A DNA stretch of 8,120 bases. Origin: Clostridia bacterium. GTDB taxonomy: Bacteria > Bacillota > Clostridia > Christensenellales > Borkfalkiaceae. The first letter of the stretch is position 1, and every line of letters begins with the position of its first letter. This document shows, piece by piece, positions 1 to 5,004 of the stretch. The translations under genes were made by a program, and so were the position numbers. The notes beneath the pieces are model-generated. The model did no database searches, was not told the DNA's origin, and saw nothing but the letters and a program-made list of their open reading frames with translations. The stretch spans positions 1 through 8,120 of the forward strand of contig CAAGAM010000023.1 of the NCBI GenBank assembly GCA_900767815.1, written 5' to 3'.

Positions 1-440
1 AAATTTTGATAATAATAATTGCGAACTGAATAACTGTTTGTATAGCTTTGGGTTCCGAAATAATAACAAAAATTATTACTGCCAACAAACGGTATCGCCA
101 ACTCTTCCAATGCCGACATTCCACTAAAAAGACCGCTACTAATGCTAGTTATCCCATCATTCACAATAATCTTTTTAATATTGTTGGCATAGGAATACCA
201 AGGCGTTGCTCCCACATTGTATGTGTTGACGCTTCCGCTACCGGTAATTTCTAATGTGTAAGTGTCTTCATAATAAGTCCAAGTGGCATTAGCCCCACAA
301 GCACCGGTTGCCGTTGCGGTAGGCTCTTGAATTTCTTCGGCATAAGCAATATTAACGCTTTGTGTTACGAAAAACGCCGCGAAGAAAAGCAAAAATGCGG
401 TACAGATTGTAAAAATTATTTTCGTTGAAGTTCTGTTCAT
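1..440 (-). CDS. Secreted BspA-like LRR_5 surface protein (N-terminal part, runs off window)
   Basis: The frame is open from ATG at 440 to the window edge, giving 146 codons without a stop, so the C-terminus is missing. Residues 1-34 form a Gram-positive signal peptide: a basic start (MNRTSTK), a hydrophobic core (IIFTICTAFLLFFAAFFV) and an AYA-EE cleavage site. The mature part begins with GACGANATWTYYEDTYTLEITG, TPWYSYANNIKKIIVNDG and SGLFSGMSALEELAIPFVG, split here by spaces in the protein between blocks; this order is the usual entry into bacterial LRR_5 (BspA-like) repeats of Clostridia. Such proteins are exported and usually act at the cell surface, often in adhesion; the role here is unknown. 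GAGGAA inside the end of the upstream gene serves as ribosome binding site, and only 2 bases separate the two genes, so it is probably co-transcribed and translationally coupled. Confidence 0.85.
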   Translation of the reverse strand, partial: MNRTSTKIIFTICTAFLLFFAAFFVTQSVNIAYAEEIQEPTATATGACGANATWTYYEDTYTLEITGSGSVNTYNVGATPWYSYANNIKKIIVNDGITSISSGLFSGMSALEELAIPFVGSNNFCYYFGTQSYTNSYSVRNYYYQN

Positions 441-442
441 GA

Positions 443-658
443 TTATTCCTCATCTCCTTCTAAATCTTTTACAAAAATAAACTTGTAAGCAACGACCTTT
501 TCTTCCGCATTTATTTGCGGAATTGTTGCACAAATCGAAAATCCATGTTTGCCATATTCTTCGTTCAGACTCCATTCAAACCTTTCTTCGTCCATTGTTG
601 TTGCCATATGATTAAAATAGGAAACGTCAAAACTTCTTACAATATATTCCTTTCTCAT
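443..658 (-). CDS. Small 71-aa protein, possibly DUF4177-like
   Basis: This short acidic cytosolic protein has no signal peptide or membrane segment. It starts at ATG 658 behind a good ribosome binding site (AAGGAG, 7 bases upstream) that lies in the end of the preceding gene; the start overlaps that gene's stop as ATGA. The layout resembles DUF4177-type proteins: an N-terminal strand (EYIVRSFDVSY), a central segment ending in GKHGFSICATIPQ (compare 'GAEGWELVSVIP' in that family) and a C-terminal strand (VVAYKFIFVKDLE). This likeness is a memory-based pattern match, not a search, and the function is unknown. Sitting between a nuclease-like gene and an exported LRR gene with almost no gaps, it is likely a partner or regulator encoded in the same operon. 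Confidence 0.75.
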   Translation of the reverse strand: MRKEYIVRSFDVSYFNHMATTMDEERFEWSLNEEYGKHGFSICATIPQINAEEKVVAYKFIFVKDLEGDEE

Positions 659-1677
659 CGATTTTCTCCTTTTTTAGTTTTTTCTTGATTTATGTTATAA
701 CCGTTTTCCGAAACAAATGTATATGCGCAACACAACTCGGGTATATCAGGATGTTTGACCCTTTCATCAAATATCATTTTTACAAATTCACAAGTTTTAT
801 GTGGAAAGATTTCGGACAGGATTTGAAATTTGCCAAATGAGTTACATTCGGCAAACGGATTTGATAAAACAATATTTATTGCTTTGGCAATGTCCCATGC
901 GTTTGCATCTCTACGCTCATTTAGTGTAATTGCGTTTGACAAGATAATTGCATTGACTCGGTTGAAATCATTTCTATTCAACGGTTGTTTATTCGTACTT
1001 AGAAAAGAACTTATATCACTAACAGGATTAAAAAATCCCGACTGTTCGTTTACAATATAATTCCAATACATAACCATTTCCGCCGTCGTTGTGCAGATAA
1101 ACAAGATGTTGAAATTCGTTTCCGATGGAGTGCTAAATTTTTGTTGTGCCGAAAGCAAGCAATCTTTAACCTTGTTATCTGAAAGTGGCGTTTCCTTTAT
1201 CTCTCTATATCCTGCCTTTCCGATATTAGGGGCTAACATATCGTTAAATTCGGACAACATAAAAGCGTTACTTTGTTTATCTCCGAACCTGTTTGCATAT
1301 CCGCCACTTAAAACACCTTCTTCAAATTCGGCATACTCCGGAGATTTTACTTCAAAATTAAAAGATATGCCTTTATGTTTTAGGACAATATCGACATTGC
1401 TGTTGTTGCCCGAATTTTGTGTTACCTCACTTGTGAATGGGAGTTTTTCCTGCGAAAAAAGAATATAAAGCATCAATTCGGCAACGCCTTGATTGTATTT
1501 GTATTTAGAGTATGGTTCGTTGCCGCACAAAAGTGTTTTCAATTTTATTTTTTTTAGATTTTGTAGGATTGCAAGTTTTTCTATAAGAGTATTTAGGTAT
1601 TCGGTATTGCCCACATTTTTCAAAGGATGATTAGAATCTAATTTACATATGATTTCTTCAATTTTCGATTGTTCCAA
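655..1677 (-). CDS. PD-(D/E)XK nuclease-like protein of unknown family, TTG start
   Basis: The 340-residue protein has no membrane segment. Its middle carries a PD-(D/E)XK nuclease-like signature: a helix with E67 (QGVAELMLYIL), then D96 in NVDIVLKH, then E109 and K111 in SFNFEVKSPEY. The D-x12-E-x-K spacing and the strands around it fit the restriction-endonuclease-like fold, so a metal-dependent DNA-cleaving role is plausible but not shown. The C-terminal half, with LFICTTTAEMVMYW and an NRVNAIILSNA segment, is not recognised. The frame stays open to an ATG at 1791, but I prefer TTG 1677: a near-perfect GGAGGTGA (1683-1690) lies 5 bases upstream, and the extra 38 codons run through direct repeats that look regulatory. 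It is first in an operon with the two genes to its left. Confidence 0.75.
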   Translation of the reverse strand: MEQSKIEEIICKLDSNHPLKNVGNTEYLNTLIEKLAILQNLKKIKLKTLLCGNEPYSKYKYNQGVAELMLYILFSQEKLPFTSEVTQNSGNNSNVDIVLKHKGISFNFEVKSPEYAEFEEGVLSGGYANRFGDKQSNAFMLSEFNDMLAPNIGKAGYREIKETPLSDNKVKDCLLSAQQKFSTPSETNFNILFICTTTAEMVMYWNYIVNEQSGFFNPVSDISSFLSTNKQPLNRNDFNRVNAIILSNAITLNERRDANAWDIAKAINIVLSNPFAECNSFGKFQILSEIFPHKTCEFVKMIFDERVKHPDIPELCCAYTFVSENGYNINQEKTKKGENR

Positions 1678-1720
1678 CGAAATCACCTCCATTTTCGATG
1701 AACAAACTTCAAATAATTTT

Positions 1721-1776
1721 GTACACCGAATATCATAATCGGCGCACAAATTCCAATGTTTTCGTACACCGAATAT
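1721..1776. repeat. Two 13-bp direct repeats, likely operator sites of the nuclease-like operon
   Basis: The plus strand reads GTACACCGAATAT at 1721-1733 and again at 1764-1776; the starts are 43 bp apart, close to four helical turns. Both copies lie upstream of the preferred TTG start at 1677. Between them, on the minus strand, is TATGAT (1734-1739), a fair -10 box without a clear -35. The arrangement suggests a repressor or activator binding on one DNA face at the operon promoter. That role is inferred. Confidence 0.5.
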
Positions 1777-1886
1777 GTTTGTTTGGAACATATATTTAAT
1801 AAAATCGCTAAGATAAGGTTATGTACATTGACTTTCTTGTATGGTTGTGGTATAATATGGATAATAAAGGTGCGCCGATTATGATA
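1731..1886. repeat. 17-bp inverted repeat pair (1731-1747 and 1870-1886)
   Basis: GTGCGCCGATTATGATA occurs on the plus strand at 1870-1886 and, exactly, on the minus strand at 1731-1747. One copy is in the leader of the nuclease-like gene; the other forms most of the hairpin after the integrase stop codon. A 17-bp exact match over such a distance is unlikely by chance. It may be a recombinase arm site, a protein-binding site, or a recent local duplication. Confidence 0.7.
1828..1856 (+). promoter_or_regulatory. Consensus sigma-A promoter facing right
   Basis: TTGACT (1828-1833), a 17-bp spacer and a perfect TATAAT (1851-1856) make an almost ideal vegetative promoter on the plus strand, while all genes around it are on the minus strand. 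The expected start near 1863 lies only a few bases before a hairpin with a T-run, so the product would be an RNA of about 40 nt, or antisense RNA into the integrase if the hairpin is read through. Confidence 0.65.
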
Positions 1887-1901
1887 ATCGACGCACTTTT
1901 T
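1870..1901. terminator. Hairpin after integrase stop, probably a bidirectional terminator
   Basis: The arms GTGCG-C-CGATTA and TAATCG-A-CGCAC pair around a TGA loop with one mismatch. Rightward, the hairpin is followed by TTTTT (1897-1901). Leftward, just after the integrase TAA (1902-1900), it is followed by CTTTATTAT, a weaker U-tract. It therefore probably ends the integrase transcript and the short RNA from the promoter at 1828-1856. Confidence 0.6.
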
Positions 1902-2826
1902 ATAATAATTTTCCGATACGATTCATCATTTCAATTTTATGCTCCATTAGAGAATGCGCATACCGGTTTAACGTGACAGTTGAGTTCTTGTGACCGAGAA
2001 TTTCGGCAAGTGTTTTAATATCCATTCCGCATTCAATCGCTCGGGTTGCAAATGTGTGTCGCAAAGCGTGAAATCCTCGCTTTTTTAGTTTCAAGCGTTT
2101 TTGTAACAATTCAAAACTTCGCTGATAGGATCTAACAGCAATCGGGTTTCCGTTTTCTGAAACAACATATTGCGAATTATTACTTTTCTTCAATTGCTTT
2201 AATAACGGAATCATCTGTTTTGGTAGTGGAATATTACGGATTGAATGACTGGTTTTAGGCGTATCTGTAAAACGTTTGTAGTCACCGTTTTCATCGTGCC
2301 CATAATGACAAGACTTTGATATTGAAATAATCCCTTTGGTAAAATCAATATCTTTCCATTCAAGTGCAAGCAATTCGCCAATTCTAAGACCGGTGTACAA
2401 GCAAATAATAACGCCAATCATTTTTGACTTTTTACCATTCAAAATAGCCGTTTCGATTGTTTTTTGTTCTGATAGAGAAAAACATTCAATCGCTTTTTCT
2501 GTCACGGTCGGACGTTTAATTTTATCTCCGACATATACATCTGTAAGACCTATTGTAAATGCTGTTTTTAACGAATTTTGCAATACGGTGATAATCGCAT
2601 TTACAGTATTCGGAGACAATGGAGCACCTGTCTTGATGTTGCCTTTTTCTGAAATCTCAGTAATGAATTTTTGCAAAATGAATGGGGAAAGTTCGTTGAT
2701 TTCAAAATTTCCCAAATGTTTGCTTATATGTATTGATAATCCGCAATATCTTTCGTAGGTTCTTATTTTTGATACAGGCTTGATATAATGTTCAAGCCAC
2801 TCATTGAGCCAGTGTTTGTATGTCAT
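1900..2826 (-). CDS. Tyrosine recombinase / integrase (phage-ICE type)
   Basis: A 308-residue site-specific recombinase, full length for the family. An N-terminal SAM-like core-binding domain (about residues 1-105, with WLNEWLEHY and the helical SPNTVNAIITVLQ) is followed by the catalytic domain with every active-site residue in place: R148 (TGLRIGELLAL), K191 (TPKTSHSIR), H253-x-x-R256 (HALRHTFATR), H279 (ILGHKN) and nucleophile Y289 (LNRYAHS). It should integrate and excise the element through a covalent 3'-phosphotyrosine intermediate. The start ATG 2826 has AAGGAG 8 bases upstream. The nearby rolling-circle Rep and origin suggest it fixes a plasmid-like element in the chromosome. Its att site was not identified; the repeat-rich stretch just past its 3' end is a candidate. 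The reading frame is AT-rich and intact. Confidence 0.95.
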   Translation of the reverse strand: MTYKHWLNEWLEHYIKPVSKIRTYERYCGLSIHISKHLGNFEINELSPFILQKFITEISEKGNIKTGAPLSPNTVNAIITVLQNSLKTAFTIGLTDVYVGDKIKRPTVTEKAIECFSLSEQKTIETAILNGKKSKMIGVIICLYTGLRIGELLALEWKDIDFTKGIISISKSCHYGHDENGDYKRFTDTPKTSHSIRNIPLPKQMIPLLKQLKKSNNSQYVVSENGNPIAVRSYQRSFELLQKRLKLKKRGFHALRHTFATRAIECGMDIKTLAEILGHKNSTVTLNRYAHSLMEHKIEMMNRIGKLL

Positions 2827-3169
2827 ATATCACTCTCCTTGGATTATAAATTTTTAGATTTTTTGATTATAAAATTAAATTTTGGCACCGGTGCGTGGGC
2901 TTGTCTTGATACGAGAGCGGCGTCGCTTCGCTCCGCCGCAGACAAGCCCACGCACAGACCAAAACCAGCCGACTAAACCAAATTTGACTGAACTTCGGCT
3001 TGCTAATTGACCGCCTCAAAAATGCCGCCAAATTAAACGCAATCGTTCGTATAGGCAAATGAAAGCGCGGACGGAAGGCGAGCCCGCCGCTAAACCGCTT
3101 GGCGTTCTTCGCCTTTTACCGTCGCGCGACTTTTTCATTTTTGTGCTATTCGGAGCAAGATTGCGCCTT
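2827..3169. other. Non-coding stretch between rep and int, structured and GC-richer
   Basis: No convincing gene is present in these 343 bases; open frames on both strands have no credible start or family resemblance. The left 50 bases are very AT-rich and include two TATAAT boxes on the minus strand spaced 17 bp apart (integrase promoter region, no good -35). Next comes the large cruciform at 2891-2955. The remaining part is noticeably GC-rich, with an AGCCGA/TCGGCT pair (2967-2972 and 2995-3000), short GGCG/CGCC hairpins and a GTCGCGCGAC palindrome (3121-3130). Such a layout fits a replication-origin region rather than coding DNA. Confidence 0.6.
2891..2955 (+). other. Candidate rolling-circle double-strand origin: cruciform with TCTTGATA nick sequence
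   Basis: GTGCGTGGGCTTGTCT (2891-2906) pairs perfectly over 16 bp with 2940-2955. The 33-nt loop holds a second stem, GCGGCG/CGCCGC (2917-2922 and 2934-2939). At the stem-loop junction on the plus strand is TCTTGATA (2904-2911), identical to the sequence nicked between G and A in pC194/pUB110-family origins (established for that family). An HUH initiator is encoded right beside it. One caveat is that the motif is on the strand opposite the rep coding strand and downstream of rep, unlike classic pC194. The origin role is inferred. Confidence 0.6.
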
Positions 3170-4216
3170 TTAATTTGCTTTCGGCATTTGCGCTATCACT
3201 TCTGGGCTTACTTGTCCTATAAGGCATCCTTCGTCCCAACAGTTGAAGTTGTCAAAGAGTAGTAGTTTTTTATCTTCTTGCCCTATGGTGCAGGCGACAT
3301 CGTCGTCCATAATGTCGGATATGAAATATTGTGGCAAACCTCTTGAATAGACGATTTTGCCGCCGTCTTTTTCGAGATACTTCATAATGTATCTCACGGC
3401 TTCGCTTAAAACGTGCTCGTTTACTTCCTTAAAGTCCGATCTGCCGAATCTTTCGTTAAAATATGTATTCTGATACGTAGTTTGCACTTTTTCTTTGACA
3501 GGCGAGTAGTCTTTTACTTCCACAAGTTCGCCGACCATTGCGTCGGGCGGAATATAAAACAGTCCGTGAAAATGTAATCTCTTTTTATCCGGTGAGCGTT
3601 CCCACACGCCGACGTATTTCCATTTACGGCGGTAGCACATTTTCTTGAACGTATCGGAAAGTTTCTTTCTGAACGATTCTTCGGAGTGTTTCTTTCCGTC
3701 GTATGTAAAAGTGCAAAAATAGTTGAATGTTTGCAGGTTTACTTTACGAACAAGTCTGACGCGCTTTGCAATAGCGTTGCGTTTCAGTCTGTCGAATTGA
3801 CCGTCAACGTATTGTTTTGCGGCTTCGGCGTTGGCAAAATACTGCTTCATACGGTCGTAAATATACTTTTCGCGCCCGCGTTTTTTAAGATTTTTACACT
3901 CTTCATACAGTTCGTCGAACAGTTGCCTGCGGGTTATATTTCGTGTTGTCGTAGGCTTTGAGATTTCGTCCGTGGGCGGACTTTCGTTTTGCTCCGAACA
4001 TTTTCCCGAATTGGCTTCGTTTATGTCGTTAAGTGCCGTTAAAGCCGTTTCAGCGTTACACTTATCTGTGTTTAACTGCGGTTGTTGCGGCGTATCGTCA
4101 ACGACTTCGATTACTTCTTCGGGGCGATAGCGTTTCGGCACGGCAGGTCTTGTCGTGTGCGGAATCGCTATGAAATGACTTCCGTCGTTGTATATTTTAC
4201 ACTTTTGATATGGCAT
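3170..4216 (-). CDS. HUH-type rolling-circle replication initiator protein
   Basis: A 348-residue protein whose C-terminal half shows the three HUH initiator motifs in order: motif I FCTFTYD (167-173), motif II H215-F-H217 in RLHFHGLFYIP (metal ligands), and motif III RYIMKYLEK with Y276-x-x-K279, where Y276 would cut and covalently hold DNA (Y280 is a second candidate). The N-terminal 90 residues are low-complexity and poorly conserved in character; residues 97-150 are basic and helical. The protein should nick one strand at the origin to start rolling-circle replication of a plasmid-like circle. The start ATG 4216 follows AAGGAGG about 9 bases upstream. A small gene precedes it by 75 bases, and the integrase lies downstream, a layout fitting an integrated rolling-circle plasmid. 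No helicase or relaxase domain is seen. Confidence 0.85.
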   Translation of the reverse strand: MPYQKCKIYNDGSHFIAIPHTTRPAVPKRYRPEEVIEVVDDTPQQPQLNTDKCNAETALTALNDINEANSGKCSEQNESPPTDEISKPTTTRNITRRQLFDELYEECKNLKKRGREKYIYDRMKQYFANAEAAKQYVDGQFDRLKRNAIAKRVRLVRKVNLQTFNYFCTFTYDGKKHSEESFRKKLSDTFKKMCYRRKWKYVGVWERSPDKKRLHFHGLFYIPPDAMVGELVEVKDYSPVKEKVQTTYQNTYFNERFGRSDFKEVNEHVLSEAVRYIMKYLEKDGGKIVYSRGLPQYFISDIMDDDVACTIGQEDKKLLLFDNFNCWDEGCLIGQVSPEVIAQMPKAN

Positions 4217-4232
4217 AATTTTTACCTCCTTT

Positions 4233-4249
4233 CCACGCGTAAAACGTGG
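4233..4249. promoter_or_regulatory. 17-nt dyad just upstream of the rep ribosome binding site
   Basis: CCACG (4233-4237) and CGTGG (4245-4249) flank a 7-nt centre. On the minus-strand transcript this hairpin ends only a few bases before AAGGAGG of rep, so it could be an operator or a translational control structure setting Rep level. Reading rightward it is followed by a T-rich tract, so a weak terminator is the alternative. Confidence 0.35.
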
Positions 4250-4291
4250 GTATTTTTTATTAAACCAACGGGAAACGATTGAACAAAAATA

Positions 4292-4522
4292 CTACTTCGT
4301 TTCCGTCGGCGGCGGTCGCTTGGAATTCATAATTTCGGCAAGTTGTTTTTCATACCTGCGCATCATAATTTCCGTGACCTTATGGATAATTTCTTCTCTC
4401 GACTCGTCCATGTCCTTTTTGTCTACTTCGTCGAGTTTTACATAGAGCGGAATGTTGGCTGTATATTCGCCCTTTTTATTTCTAAGCCCTATGTACGCGA
4501 CTTTTTGGTATTGTTCGTTCAT
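4292..4522 (-). CDS. Small charged protein upstream of rep (76 aa, unknown function)
   Basis: The protein is 76 residues long from ATG 4522, which has GGGAG about 8 bases upstream; an in-frame ATG at 4588 would overlap the hairpin array and lacks a clear ribosome binding site, so I choose 4522. It opens with a beta-rich segment (YQKVAYIGLRNKKGEYTANI is the first 24 residues less the start), followed by a strongly charged helix (about 30-65, with DESREEIIHKVTEIMMRR) that could form a coiled coil. There are no cysteines, signal peptide or membrane span. I do not recognise the family. Its place directly before the initiator gene, and after the hairpin array, suggests a copy-control, accessory replication or DNA-binding role in the same transcript, but this is inference. 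Confidence 0.65.
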   Translation of the reverse strand: MNEQYQKVAYIGLRNKKGEYTANIPLYVKLDEVDKKDMDESREEIIHKVTEIMMRRYEKQLAEIMNSKRPPPTETK

Positions 4523-4569
4523 TTTATCGTCTCCCGTCTGTTTTTTTGGTTTTAGTTTACTTCGCTCAC

Positions 4570-4817
4570 GTTGCAGGTTTTGCAACAATTAAAAATTTAT
4601 CTTACAAAAAGTGTAAGCTCCTTATGGGACACCTTTTGTCCCAATTAAAAATCTTTTTGTAGTCGTATCTTAGCAGTCAAACCGGAAGGGTTTTTTCCTG
4701 TTTGAAAATTTTCTTGATGAAATTTTAAGGCTGCAATACGACATCTTTTGTCGTGATTAAAACTTTTCAACAACTTTTGTATTTATTCTAAAAGTCAAAC
4801 TCGCAAAATCTTTGCGA
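4570..4817 (-). repeat. Array of structured hairpins with covarying 17-nt units upstream of the rep operon
   Basis: Four 17-nt stem-loops share 6-5-6 geometry: 4570-4586 (stem GTTGCA), 4601-4617 (CTTACA), 4626-4642 (GGGACA) and 4738-4754 (ACGACA). All close with CA/TG next to the loop. Read on the minus strand, three of them show CAAAASVTG across the loop and are directly preceded by TTTTAATY (box positions 4587-4594, 4643-4650 and 4755-4762), while the outer three base pairs differ but stay paired. Further hairpins lie at 4678-4704 (CAAAC/GTTTG with GGAA/TTCC inside), 4705-4726 (AT stem, TTGAT loop) and 4801-4817 (TCGCAA/TTGCGA, also 6-5-6). Likely roles are a single-strand origin, Rep-binding iterons or a structured mRNA leader. 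The stretch 4589-4946 contains no gene. Confidence 0.7.
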
Positions 4818-4855
4818 CATCGAAAAAGTTTTACGATAAAATTTTTACAAACAGA

Positions 4856-4902
4856 TAAAAACAAAAAAGCCGCTCGGTTTCGACAAGAAAAACCAAACGG
4901 CT
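4856..4902 (-). terminator. Strong rho-independent terminator facing left, without an obvious gene
   Basis: On the minus strand AGCCGTTTGGTTT pairs with AAACCGAGCGGCT (4902-4868) over 13 bp around a 9-nt loop, followed by TTTTTT-G-TTTTT. Two of the pairs are U-G wobbles on this strand but would be C-A mismatches on the other, so the structure is built for leftward RNA. No minus-strand gene lies to its right in the window. It may end a short RNA started between 4903 and 5000, or be left from an earlier gene arrangement. Confidence 0.7.
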
Positions 4903-4946
4903 GAATGAGATAACGAAAAATATTTGCGATATGCTATTTCTTAATA

Positions 4947-4975
4947 TTGACTTTTTGCGAAATAATGAGTATAAT
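4947..4975 (+). promoter_or_regulatory. Sigma-A promoter of the Fic gene
   Basis: TTGACT (4947-4952), a 17-bp spacer and perfect TATAAT (4970-4975) lie 30 bases before ATG 5005, with AAGGAG (4993-4998) in between. The transcript should begin near 4982, giving a short leader. The hexamers are the same as in the orphan promoter at 1828-1856. Confidence 0.8.
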
Positions 4976-5004
4976 AATAACAGAATAATTTCAAGGAGTG
5001 CTTT

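Noticed and set aside
1091..1468. 125-codon plus-strand frame opposite the nuclease-like gene
   Set aside because: Shadow frame; the minus-strand gene has a ribosome binding site, operon context and recognisable motifs.
2891..2955. Plain rho-independent terminator of rep
   Set aside because: The stem is far longer than needed, neither side has a U-tract, and it sits over 200 bases past the rep stop.
2867..3058. 63-codon minus-strand frame across the cruciform
   Set aside because: The frame runs through the 16-bp inverted repeat and its product has mirrored, non-protein-like segments; no ribosome binding site.
3059..3262. 67-codon plus-strand frame between rep and int
   Set aside because: No ribosome binding site, Arg-rich low-complexity product from the GC-rich origin region, and its second half overlaps the rep gene antisense.
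4570..4817. CRISPR array
   Set aside because: The units are too short and unevenly spaced, their stems differ in sequence, and there are no cas genes.
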